Assembly: GCF_020400725.1 (NCBI RefSeq)
Contig: NZ_JAINVG010000044.1
Coordinates: 1 to 59,230 of the forward strand
DNA: 59,230 bases
Direction: 5' to 3'
DNA from: Streptomyces sp. NK15101
GTDB taxonomy: Bacteria > Actinomycetota > Actinomycetes > Streptomycetales > Streptomycetaceae
The notes under the pieces were generated by a model. It searched no databases, was not told where the DNA came from, and worked only from the letters and a program-made list of their open reading frames with translations. Made by a program: the position numbers and the translations under genes. Of the stretch, positions 34,252 to 43,995 are shown one piece after another (position 1 is the first letter of the stretch; each line of letters begins with the position of its first letter).

Positions 34252-35538
34252 ATGACCTCCGCGCTCTCCCCGAACGCCCCGGATCCGGCCCCCGGCCCCC
34301 AGGTCCGCGCCTCCGCGCTCGTACGGCACGCCAAGCTGTGGCTCGTACCGACCGTCCTGTGCGCCCTGGTGTCGCTGCTGCTGTCGCTCCTCTACATGGG
34401 CGGCATCCTCAGCCCGAGCGACCACCTGGACCGGCTGCCCATCGCCCTGGTCGACGAGGACGAGGGCCGCCCGCTGCCGGGGCAGCGGGAGAACCTGGGG
34501 AAGCAGATCACCGACTCGATCGTCTCGACGGGCCCGTCGAAGGCCGTCGACTGGCGCCGCCTCGACCGCGCGGCGGCCCAGGACGCGCTGGCCTCGGGCA
34601 AGGTCTTCGGCGCCCTGGTCGTCCCGGCGGACTTCACCGCGTCCGTCGCCGCCCTGACCACGAACCGGGCGACGGTCCGCCCGACCCTGACCGTGCTCAC
34701 CAACCCCGGCCTCGGCAGCCTGGGCTCGTCCCTGGCGTCCCAGATCAACCAGAGCGCGGCCCACCGGGCCTCGCTGACCATCGGCAGACAGCTCTCGGCC
34801 ACCTCCGCCGCGCCGACCACGCGGGTGCTCCTGTCCGACCCCGTCGCGGTCGTCACCCGCGTCGGCCATCCGATCGGCCGGCACAGCGGCCTGGGTCTGA
34901 CCGCCTTCTACTACACGCTGCTGCTCGTCCTGGGCGGCTTCATCGGCGGCAACATGATCCACAGCGGCGTCGACACCGCGCTCGGCTACGCCGACAGCGA
35001 GATCGGGCCCTGGCACACCCGCCGTCCGACCGTCCCCGTCAGCCGCACCCAGACGCTCGTCCTGAAGATGCTGATGACCGCCGGGATCGCGCTCCTGACC
35101 ACCACGCTCGTCATGGTCGCCACCATCGGGATCCTGGGCATGGACGCCGACCACCTGCCGATGCTCTGGCTCTTCTCCTACTGCGCGACGGTCGCCGTCG
35201 GCCTCGGCGTCCAGGCCATCAACGCCGCCTTCGGCGGCATCGGCCAGCTCGTGTCCATGTTCGTCTTCATCGCGCTGGCCCTCCCCTCCTCCGGGGCGAC
35301 CGTCCCCCTGGAGGCCACCCCCGCCTTCTACCGCTTCCTGGGGATCTTCGAGCCGATGCACCAGCTCAGCTCGGGCGTCCGGTCCATCCTGTACTTCGAC
35401 GCCCAGGCCGACGCGGGGCTCGCCCGCGGCTGGATCATGATCGCGGTCGGCACGGTGGGGGCCCTGGCCTTCGGCTTCGTCATGACCCACTACTACGACC
35501 GCAGGGGGCTGCGCCGCCTCACGCCGCAGCCCGAGTGA
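34252..35538 (+). CDS. DUF3533 / YhgE-Pip-like membrane protein (ABC-2 type permease fold)
   Basis: 428 residues from ATG at 34252 (ATG at 34243 is an in-frame alternative; no clear RBS). A helix near 30-55 is followed by a large extracytoplasmic domain (about 60-215, LPIALVDEDEGRP, VFGALVVPADFT) and five or six C-terminal helices (LLLVLGGFIGGN, ALLTTTLVMVATIGILG, FVFIALALPSSG). This is the layout of SNG1/YhgE/DUF3533 proteins linked to drug resistance, lipid or secretion functions. Divergent from the Clp ATPase gene, converging with recQ. Confidence 0.75.
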   Translation: MTSALSPNAPDPAPGPQVRASALVRHAKLWLVPTVLCALVSLLLSLLYMGGILSPSDHLDRLPIALVDEDEGRPLPGQRENLGKQITDSIVSTGPSKAVDWRRLDRAAAQDALASGKVFGALVVPADFTASVAALTTNRATVRPTLTVLTNPGLGSLGSSLASQINQSAAHRASLTIGRQLSATSAAPTTRVLLSDPVAVVTRVGHPIGRHSGLGLTAFYYTLLLVLGGFIGGNMIHSGVDTALGYADSEIGPWHTRRPTVPVSRTQTLVLKMLMTAGIALLTTTLVMVATIGILGMDADHLPMLWLFSYCATVAVGLGVQAINAAFGGIGQLVSMFVFIALALPSSGATVPLEATPAFYRFLGIFEPMHQLSSGVRSILYFDAQADAGLARGWIMIAVGTVGALAFGFVMTHYYDRRGLRRLTPQPE

Positions 35539-35545
35539 GCGGAAA

Positions 35546-35605
35546 CCGGCCGAAGGCCGGGCCGGACGTCTCCGGCACGGCCTCCGACGCCCGGGCCGAC
35601 CCGGG

Positions 35606-35606
<1 letters not shown>
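35546..35606. terminator. Paired hairpins between the DUF3533 gene and recQ
   Basis: CCGGCC/GGCCGG (35546-35551 / 35555-35560, loop GAA) and GCCCGGG/CCCGGGC (35589-35595 / 35600-35606, loop CCGA). The second overlaps the recQ stop codon. Together they can terminate both converging transcripts. Confidence 0.5.
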
Positions 35607-37681
<2,075 letters not shown>

Positions 37682-37768
37682 TCTCGAAGCCTAGCCGTCC
37701 GCACCGACACCCCGGCCCCGCCCGGGACAACCTGTGGACAACCCTCCTTCCGACGCCCCGGACCGACA

Positions 37769-39586
37769 TCACCGCAGGCCGGCCGCCGCGGGGGCGTCGT
37801 CGATGAAGCCGCCCGACTGGTGCTGCCACAGCTTCGCGTAGGCGCCCTCGGCGGTGAGCAGCTCCTGGTGCGTGCCCTGTTCGACGATCCGTCCGCGGTC
37901 GAGGACGACGAGCCGGTCCATGGTGGCCACCGTGCTCAGCCGGTGGGCGACCACGAGCGCCGTCCGCCCCTCCATGAGCCGCCACAGCGCGTCCTGCACG
38001 AGGATCTCGCTCTCCGAGTCCAGGGCGCTGGTCGCCTCGTCGAGCAGCAGGATCGGGGCGTCGCGGAGGATCGCCCGGGCGAGGGCGACCCGCTGGCGCT
38101 GGCCGCCGGACAGCTTCACGCCCCGCTCGCCGACCATGGTGTCGAAGCCCTCGGGGAGGGCGTCCGCGAACTCCGTGACGTGCGCCGCCTCGGCCGCGCG
38201 CCGGATCTCGGCCTCGGTGGCCTCCGGCCGGGCGAAGGCGATGTTCTCCCGCAGGGTGCGGTGGAACATGGCGGGGTCCTGCGGCACGTACGCGATCAGG
38301 CTGCGCAGGTCGGTCTGCTTGAGCCGGCTGATGTCCTGGCCGCCGATCGTGATCCGGCCGCCGTCGATGTCGGTCATCCGCAGGAGCAGGCGGGTGAGGG
38401 TGGTCTTGCCGCCTCCGGACCGGCCGACGAATCCGATCTTCGCGCCGCTGGGCACGTCCAGGTCGAGGCCCTCGAAGAGCGGCTTCGCGCCCGCGTGGGC
38501 GAAGGTCACCTTCTCGAACCGCACCTTCGCGTCCTCGGGCCGGAGGGGCTCCGGGGACTCCGGGTCGAGGACGGTCGGCTTGTCGAGGAGGAGTTCGGTG
38601 AACTGCGCGGCCTCCGTCATCGAGCTTTCCAGGCGCCGGTAGATCTGGTTGAACTCGAACATGATCCGGGTGGCGTTGGCGTAGTACGTGAAGGCGACGA
38701 TGACGGCCTCCACGCCGTGCTCCCCGCCGCCGAGGGCGACGGCGAGGACGAGTCCGAGGAGGTTCGTCAGGACGGACATCGGCGCGACGAGCGTGTCGAT
38801 GCGGAGGTTGCCGTAGTCCCAGGAGCGCAGGGTGAGCCGACGTGACTCCGCGACGCGGGAGCGGTGTTCGGCGGCCTCGCGCCGCTCGGCGCCGAAGGCC
38901 CGGACCGTGTCCATGTTGGTCAGGCTGTCGGCGACGTGGCCCGAGACGCGGGCGATCGCCTGTTCGCGCTGGGCGACGAGCGCCTGACGGCGCCGGATCA
39001 GGGGTGTCACGCCCACGCCGGTGACCGTGATGAGGAGCAGGAGTCCGGCCACGAGCAGCGGGTCGTACTGCCAGAGCACCACCGAGGCGAAGACCAGCGG
39101 CACGAAGCTGCCCATGACGGAGAAGGTCAGGGTGTCGACGCACTCCTCGAAACGGGAGGCGAAGCTGAGGACCCGCTTGGTCAGCGAGCCGGCGAAGTTG
39201 TCGTGGAAGAACGCGGCGTCCTTGGCGAACAGTTCGTCCATGCCGATGACGTAGAGGTTCTCGATGCCCCGCGCGTCGAGGCGGTTCAGGCAGTGCAGCC
39301 CGACGCGCCACAGGGCTTCTCCCAGCAGCAGGACGCCGGCGAAGCCGAGGACGTACGGGAGGAGCGGGCCGAGCCCTCCGCCGTTGCCGTCGCCGGCGAT
39401 GCGGCCGACGAGCTTGGCGACGATGAGAGGGGCGATGTAGTTGATGCCGATGTTGCCGAGTGCCGGCAGGAGCAGGGCGGGAGCGGTCAGCCGTCGGAGG
39501 CGTACCAGTTCCCGTCCGTAGAAGCGGACTGCAAGGAGTACCGACCCTTTGTTCGGCAAACCTCCGTGCGATTCAGGTGATCCCAT
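37769..39586 (-). CDS. ABC transporter, fused permease and ATP-binding protein (type IV exporter half)
   Basis: 605 residues from ATG at 39586, with AGGG 6 bp upstream; an in-frame TTG at 39592 is less likely. Six-helix transmembrane domain (about 25-310) then a nucleotide-binding domain: Walker A GRSGGGKTT, Q-loop YVPQDPAMF, signature LSGGQRQR, Walker B ILLLDEATSALD, switch His in VVAHRLST. Works as a homo- or heterodimer; no partner half-transporter gene is adjacent, so a homodimer is likely. Substrate unknown (lipid, drug or peptide). Confidence 0.9.
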   Translation of the reverse strand: MGSPESHGGLPNKGSVLLAVRFYGRELVRLRRLTAPALLLPALGNIGINYIAPLIVAKLVGRIAGDGNGGGLGPLLPYVLGFAGVLLLGEALWRVGLHCLNRLDARGIENLYVIGMDELFAKDAAFFHDNFAGSLTKRVLSFASRFEECVDTLTFSVMGSFVPLVFASVVLWQYDPLLVAGLLLLITVTGVGVTPLIRRRQALVAQREQAIARVSGHVADSLTNMDTVRAFGAERREAAEHRSRVAESRRLTLRSWDYGNLRIDTLVAPMSVLTNLLGLVLAVALGGGEHGVEAVIVAFTYYANATRIMFEFNQIYRRLESSMTEAAQFTELLLDKPTVLDPESPEPLRPEDAKVRFEKVTFAHAGAKPLFEGLDLDVPSGAKIGFVGRSGGGKTTLTRLLLRMTDIDGGRITIGGQDISRLKQTDLRSLIAYVPQDPAMFHRTLRENIAFARPEATEAEIRRAAEAAHVTEFADALPEGFDTMVGERGVKLSGGQRQRVALARAILRDAPILLLDEATSALDSESEILVQDALWRLMEGRTALVVAHRLSTVATMDRLVVLDRGRIVEQGTHQELLTAEGAYAKLWQHQSGGFIDDAPAAAGLR

Positions 39587-39665
39587 ACCCAACCCTGTGT
39601 GGTCGTACCGAAGGTGAGCAAAAGGAGTCTCCCGTGCGGGCGTCCGCTCGGTCCAAGCATTTTTC

Positions 39666-39698
39666 GTCCGACCGTCCGGTCGGGACCCCGGACCGTCA
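39666..39698 (-). terminator. Hairpin region after the lipoprotein gene
   Basis: GTCCGACC / GGTCGGGAC and an overlapping GACCGTCCGG / CCGGACCGTC pairing (one mismatch) follow the lipoprotein stop at 39696-39698. Either structure would end that transcript before the ABC gene. Confidence 0.4.
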
Positions 39699-40205
39699 GG
39701 AGCCTTCGGCGGGCGTCGCGTTGACGGTGTCGAAGACCATGAGCCCCGCCGCGGGATCCAGGTGGAACTCGCCGGTGTACGCGCCCCGGGTGACCTCGGA
39801 GGTGAACTCCCGGCTCGTCCGCCATGCCGTCCCCGCGGGCACCCTGGGCGCGATGCCGCCCAGGACGTCCGGCGGCTCCTCGGCGGGCGCCCAGTCGTAC
39901 TCCTCGACGAGCCGCCGGACGTCCGCCTTCGCGAGGGCCGCCACGCCGGAGAGCCGGACGTCGGTGGGCCCTGGTGCGCGGGAATCCGCGCGGCCGAGGG
40001 GCGCCGCCGCCCACTCGACTCCGGTGAACCTCCCGAACTGCGGGAACCGCTTCTCCACCGGCTCCCGGTCCGTCTCGACCTTCGCCTCCGGCGGTTGCTG
40101 CGAGGCCGAACGGGCCGACGGTCCGGTCACGCCGCCGCAGCCGCCGACCAGAGCCAGCACCATCAGGACCCCGACCGCCGTTAGGCGCGGACCACCCGGA
40201 CTCAT
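39696..40205 (-). CDS. Putative lipoprotein of unknown function
   Basis: 169 residues from ATG at 40205. A short signal peptide ends in the lipobox LVGGC (Cys23), so the mature protein should be lipid-anchored outside the membrane. The rest (about 24-169) is a small soluble domain with two moderately conserved-looking segments, VRRLVEEYDWAPAEEPPDVL and FHLDPAAGLMVFDTVNATP. I do not recognise the family. It lies 88 bp beyond the tRNA-Leu in the same direction, with paired palindromes in between. Confidence 0.7.
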   Translation of the reverse strand: MSPGGPRLTAVGVLMVLALVGGCGGVTGPSARSASQQPPEAKVETDREPVEKRFPQFGRFTGVEWAAAPLGRADSRAPGPTDVRLSGVAALAKADVRRLVEEYDWAPAEEPPDVLGGIAPRVPAGTAWRTSREFTSEVTRGAYTGEFHLDPAAGLMVFDTVNATPAEGS

Positions 40206-40241
40206 CGGCCACCCCCGGTGACGTGTGACGACGCGCGGAAA

Positions 40242-40283
40242 CACCACGTGGTGGCCGGGAGTGATCCCGACCACCACGTGGTG
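40242..40283. promoter_or_regulatory. Two 12-bp perfect palindromes CACCACGTGGTG
   Basis: CACCACGTGGTG occurs at 40242-40253 and again at 40272-40283 (30 bp apart, about three helical turns). They lie between the tRNA-Leu 3' end (40293) and the lipoprotein start (40205). As DNA they look like a double operator for the lipoprotein gene; as RNA they could act as a tRNA terminator by folding singly or with each other. Confidence 0.55.
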
Positions 40284-40292
40284 CTCTTCTTG

Positions 40293-40377
40293 TGTCCGAG
40301 GGGGGACTTGAACCCCCACGCCCGATAAAGGGCACTAGCACCTCAAGCTAGCGCGTCTGCCATTCCGCCACCCGGAC
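40293..40377 (-). tRNA. tRNA-Leu (GAG)
   Basis: 85-nt class II tRNA on the minus strand. Acceptor GTCCGGG pairs with the 3' CTCGGAC (one G-T pair), discriminator A. Anticodon stem CTAGC/GCTAG encloses TTGAGGT, giving anticodon GAG (plus-strand 40342-40344). Long variable arm GCCCTTTATCGGGC and a T arm with GGTTCAAGTCC confirm Leu. CCA is not encoded. It reads the CUC/CUU codons that are frequent in this genome. Confidence 0.97.
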
Positions 40378-40486
40378 GGGTGATCGTCGTTCCGGGGTTT
40401 CCCCGCGGCGACAGAGAACAATCTACCAGGCCTTCGGGGTGCTCTTCACCCACGTTTCCGGTGGTCAGCGGGGGTGGGCATGAGCG

Positions 40487-41650
40487 TCATGGGGAGACCG
40501 TGGCGGCCGGCGGGGTCCAGCGGCGGGTGCGGGGCGGTCCCGTCGGGAGGCCGTAGTCCTTCTTGAGGTGTTCGGGGATGGCGTAGTGCATGACGCGGCC
40601 GCGGGTGAGGGAGGACAGTTCGAGGACGGTGGCGAGATGGCCGAGGCGGTCCAGGGCCCAGGCGCCGAGCGGGGAGCGGTCCTCGATGGTCTCCAGGACG
40701 CCGAGGAGGTGGGGGACGGCCTTCACGACGGTGTCCCAGGGCGTGCGGGGGACCTCCAGCCAGTCGCCGCAGGTGTCGCCGACGAGGTGACGGATGAGGG
40801 CGGAGACGATCGGGTCGAAGAAGGTGCCGGGGACGACCTCCTCGTAGAGGTCGATGAGCTGCCGGGTCAGGTGGACGCCCTCGGGGGACGGTCCCATGTG
40901 GCGGATCATGTAGAGGTCGAGGAAGCGGCGGGCCTCGTCGAGGGTCTTCGGTACGGCCTCCTGGTCGACGCCCAGCATCGCGCCGACCACGCGCCAGGCG
41001 TAGTAGTAGGCGTCGGCCCCCTCGGAGGACATGTGGATGCCGAGGCGGTGCAGGCTGTCGAGGACGAGCATCGAGAAGAACATCTGCCCGCCGATCATGT
41101 CCTCCTGACAGATCGGCACCCCCGACGCCTCGACGTCCCAGCGGTTCTCGCGCCGCAGGTGGTGCCGGATGGAGGCGTGCAGCAGGCGGACCTTCTGCGC
41201 GGCCGGGACGAAGCGGCCGCCGGCCTCGAAGGCGTCGGGCCGCATCAGGTAGACGGTGAACTGGCCGGTCTCCGCCATCCGCTTGGAGGGGTACTTCAGG
41301 CCGTGCGTCGCCGACAGCAGCTTCGCCACGTGCGGGACGAGGTAGCAGGCGGGCATGGAGGCGAAGGAGAGCGCGGTGGAGATGTGCACGTTGTTGTCGA
41401 TGAAGAACAGCCGGGCCTTCTCCATCTCTCCCCAGTCCACCCAGGACGGCGGGGTGCCCGTGGCGTGGAGGTACTCCCGGGCGACCTCGGGCAGCCCGTC
41501 CGGCAGGGGGGAGCCCGCGGTGGAGACGTACCGCATGAGGGTGTTGAAGGTGCCGACCTCCCCGCGTTCGAAGAGGGTGGCGACCGTGGCGTCGGCGAGT
41601 TCGTCGCCGGCGTGCCGCAGGGCGTCCATGGACGCCTCGGTGGGGGTCAT
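40487..41650 (-). CDS. Oxygenase MpaB family protein (DUF2236)
   Basis: 387 residues from ATG at 41650 (AAGGAG about 11 bp upstream). All-helical DUF2236 protein: YLHATGTPPSWVDWGEMEKA, a central KVRLLHASIRHHLRREN with the conserved His/Arg cluster, and WRVVGAMLGVDQEAVPKTL. The family includes latex-clearing oxygenases (heme b) that cleave polyisoprene and the MpaB oxygenase that cleaves a farnesyl side chain. The gene immediately upstream is a polyprenyl diphosphate synthase, so an isoprenoid substrate is a reasonable inference. The two genes are 44 bp apart, separated by a triple 10-bp repeat. Confidence 0.85.
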   Translation of the reverse strand: MTPTEASMDALRHAGDELADATVATLFERGEVGTFNTLMRYVSTAGSPLPDGLPEVAREYLHATGTPPSWVDWGEMEKARLFFIDNNVHISTALSFASMPACYLVPHVAKLLSATHGLKYPSKRMAETGQFTVYLMRPDAFEAGGRFVPAAQKVRLLHASIRHHLRRENRWDVEASGVPICQEDMIGGQMFFSMLVLDSLHRLGIHMSSEGADAYYYAWRVVGAMLGVDQEAVPKTLDEARRFLDLYMIRHMGPSPEGVHLTRQLIDLYEEVVPGTFFDPIVSALIRHLVGDTCGDWLEVPRTPWDTVVKAVPHLLGVLETIEDRSPLGAWALDRLGHLATVLELSSLTRGRVMHYAIPEHLKKDYGLPTGPPRTRRWTPPAATVSP

Positions 41651-41666
41651 GGGCAGGGGGCTCCTT

Positions 41667-41696
41667 GTTCTGCGTCGTTCTGCGTCGTTCTGCGTC
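41667..41696. repeat. Three tandem copies of GTTCTGCGTC
   Basis: Exact 10-bp repeats at 41667-41676, 41677-41686 and 41687-41696, filling most of the gap between the polyprenyl synthase stop (41695) and the oxygenase RBS. The last copy overlaps the stop codon, so copy-number change could alter spacing and coupling. Confidence 0.8.
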
Positions 41697-42750
41697 AGGA
41701 ACGGCGGACCGCGGCCGAGTGCGCCAGGGCGGTGAGCGCGGCGGCGGGGGCCGCGGACAGGTTCAGCCCGTCGAGGGCGCGGAGGGCCTCATCGACCCGC
41801 TCGGTGATCATGGCCTCGACCCGGTCGGGCGCCTTCAGCCGCCGCATCACCTCGCGTACGGCCTCCAGGGCGTCCCCGTCGGGTTCGCGCCGGCCCAGCA
41901 GCTCCCGCAGCCGTCCGCGTTCCTCGTCGCCCGCGAGCCGCCAGGTCTCGGCGAGCAGGGTCGTGGGCCGGTGTCCGCGCACGTCGTCGGCGTCGGCCTT
42001 GCCGGTGGCCCCGGGGTCGCCGAACAGGCCGAGCAGGTCGTCCCTCAGCTGGAACGCCTCGCCCAGCGGCAGCCCGTACGCGGAACAGCCCTCGCGCAGA
42101 CGGCCGCCCGCCCCGGCCAGGGCGCCGCCGATCAGCAGGGGCTGCTCGACGGTGTACTTGGCGGTCTTGTAGCGGATCACCTTCAGCGAGGCCGCCGTGT
42201 CCGGGGCGGCGCCCGTGCGCAGGATCTCCAGGGACTCCCCCGCGACGAGGTCCCGGGCTAGCGCCGCCCAGAGCGGCCGGGCCCGGCCGAGGTAGGCGGC
42301 GGGCAGGCCGCTGGTGGCGAAGAGCTGCCCGGCGAGCGACATGAGCAGGTCGCCGACCAGCATCGCGAGCGACCGGGCTCCCGCGGCGGGCCGCGGATGG
42401 TGCTCCACCGCGCCGCGCAGGGCCATGTGCGCGGTGGGCCGGCCGTGCCGCAGCGGGCTGTCGTCGATCAGGTCGTCGTGCACGACGGCGGCCGCGTGCA
42501 CGAGCTCCATGGACGCCGCCGCCCGCACCAGCGCGTCGCTGTCGGGCTGCCCGGCCGCCCGCCAGCCCCAGTAGCAGAACGCGGCCCGCAGCCGTTTGCC
42601 GTCCGCGACCGCCGCCTCCAGCTGGTCCGCCACCGGGCCCAGGGCCGGGTCGACCGCCGTGAGCTCCTCGGCCTCCAGGGCGACGTGATTCCGCAGCACC
42701 CCGTCGACGCGCGCCTTGAACGCGGCCGGCTCCCACCGCTCAGCCGTCAT
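41695..42750 (-). CDS. Polyprenyl diphosphate synthase family protein
   Basis: 351 residues from ATG at 42750, which overlaps the upstream small gene by 11 bases. Trans-prenyltransferase fold: first Asp-rich motif HDDLIDD (Asp92, 93, 96, 97) and second motif RDDLLGLFGD (Asp237, 238), plus GKRLRAAFCYWGWRA at the N-terminus and KTAKYTVEQPLLIGG. It condenses IPP with allylic diphosphates, probably to GGPP or a longer chain. In a presumed operon with a 92-residue helical protein and an MpaB-type oxygenase, so the product may be oxidised directly. Confidence 0.9.
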   Translation of the reverse strand: MTAERWEPAAFKARVDGVLRNHVALEAEELTAVDPALGPVADQLEAAVADGKRLRAAFCYWGWRAAGQPDSDALVRAAASMELVHAAAVVHDDLIDDSPLRHGRPTAHMALRGAVEHHPRPAAGARSLAMLVGDLLMSLAGQLFATSGLPAAYLGRARPLWAALARDLVAGESLEILRTGAAPDTAASLKVIRYKTAKYTVEQPLLIGGALAGAGGRLREGCSAYGLPLGEAFQLRDDLLGLFGDPGATGKADADDVRGHRPTTLLAETWRLAGDEERGRLRELLGRREPDGDALEAVREVMRRLKAPDRVEAMITERVDEALRALDGLNLSAAPAAALTALAHSAAVRRS

Positions 42751-43018
42751 CGCCGGCCCGCCGCGCCAGCACGTGCCGGGCGAGAACCTCCAGGTGCGCC
42801 GGAGGTGGGGACGTGTACCGGTCGAGCACGAGGCGGCCGCGCGCCTCCAGGTCCCGCTCGGCCTCGGCCGCCATCTCGGCGGTGTCCGACCGCCTCAGCA
42901 GCCCCCGCACGAGCCCCAGGCCCGAGCCGAGGGTGCTCACCGCCAGATCGGCGAGACCCGCCGCCAGTAACACCGCCCGCTCGTCCAGCCCCCCGTGGGA
43001 TCCCGGTTCTCGCGTCAC
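42740..43018 (-). CDS. Small helical protein upstream of the polyprenyl synthase
   Basis: 92 residues from GTG at 43018, chosen because GAGGGGAG lies about 6 bp upstream. A hydrophobic/amphipathic stretch (ERAVLLAAGLADLAVSTLGS) is followed by a charged helix (AEMAAEAERDLEARGRLVL) and a short Arg-rich end. Its stop overlaps the synthase start by 11 bases, so the two are translationally coupled and likely work together. I do not recognise the family. It could be a membrane-associating partner of the synthase. Confidence 0.65.
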   Translation of the reverse strand: MTREPGSHGGLDERAVLLAAGLADLAVSTLGSGLGLVRGLLRRSDTAEMAAEAERDLEARGRLVLDRYTSPPPAHLEVLARHVLARRAGDDG

Positions 43019-43215
43019 GTCCGCTCCCCTCCCGCTCCCCTGCCGCCCTTCGCCCCCCAGCGTGGCGTCCGGCCGGCGGGCGGAGCGGCGGAACTCACCA
43101 ACGAGTGATCCACTCGACGATGCGTACGAGTCGCGCGGGACTCCCACACGGCCGGCCGCGGCAGGCGTGAAGCGGGCCGTGCCGGGCAGGGGCCGGATGT
43201 ACGAGGAGGCTTGCG

Positions 43216-43527
43216 ATGGCAGTCCGTGACGATCCGTACGTGATCCGTGTGATCGGCGACATGGACCTCAACAGCGCGGAGGAGCTGCGCACCGCGCTCA
43301 TGAGGGCCGTCGAGGAGACGCCCCCCGGCTCGGAGGTCGTCGTCGACCTGCAGAACTCGTCGTTCTGCGACTCCGCGGGGCTCAACGCCCTGCTGGCCGC
43401 GAGGGAGCGGGCGTGGGTCTCGGGGCACACGCTCAGGCTCGCGGCGCCCAGCCATCAGATGGTGCGGCTGCTGGAGCTCACGGGCACGGAGGGCCTCTTC
43501 GTCCTGGGCCCGGCCGTGTCGTACTGA
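43216..43527 (+). CDS. STAS domain protein (anti-sigma factor antagonist)
   Basis: 103 residues from ATG at 43216 with AGGAGG at 43204-43209. SpoIIAA/RsbV-like fold; the phosphorylatable Ser is S53 in FCDSAGLNALL, preceded by the VVVDLQNSS strand. Such proteins release a sigma factor by binding its anti-sigma kinase, switched by phosphorylation. No kinase or sigma gene is adjacent, so its partner must be elsewhere, as is common in Streptomyces. Confidence 0.92.
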   Translation: MAVRDDPYVIRVIGDMDLNSAEELRTALMRAVEETPPGSEVVVDLQNSSFCDSAGLNALLAARERAWVSGHTLRLAAPSHQMVRLLELTGTEGLFVLGPAVSY

Positions 43528-43641
43528 GACCGTGTCGGACCGAGACGGCCCGCCGCTCCGTGCCTCGCTCCGCGGCGGGAGGGCGCGGGCGGGCCGCCGC
43601 GTGGTGCGTGCGGCGGCCGTGGCGTGACGGAGTGCCTGTGG

Positions 43642-43800
43642 TCAGTCGTCCCCGCGGACGATGTGCCGCTCCGGGTCGCTGCCGTCCCGCTCGTCCGCTG
43701 TCAGGTCTTCCGGCCCCGTCCGGGCGGGACGGCAGGTGCGCAGGGTGGGATCGTGACTGTGGATCCCGTCGTCGGTGTGGGTGTCGATCCGCGTGTTCAT
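43642..43800 (-). CDS. Small hydrophilic protein, hypothetical
   Basis: 52 codons from ATG at 43800 with GAGGAG about 9 bp upstream, ending TGA at 43642. Highly charged, His/Asp-rich start (TRIDTHTDDGIHSHD) and an acidic end. No family recognised. The good RBS and isolated position support a real small gene, but length is marginal. It points away from the dehydrogenase gene. Confidence 0.4.
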   Translation of the reverse strand: MNTRIDTHTDDGIHSHDPTLRTCRPARTGPEDLTADERDGSDPERHIVRGDD

Positions 43801-43995
43801 CGCGGCCGGCTCCTCGGGTCGAGCCCGGTCGCACGACCGGGGTCTCGCCGAGGCGGCTACCCACCACGGGACGGTCGACTCCTCCGGGGCGGGGCGAGTA
43901 GGCCCGCTCCCCCCGGGTAGCCGCCGCAGCGACATCGCCGAGCTTCCGGGACGGGGGAGCGTCCGTCGTCCCGGACGGACGGGAAGGTGGCCACC

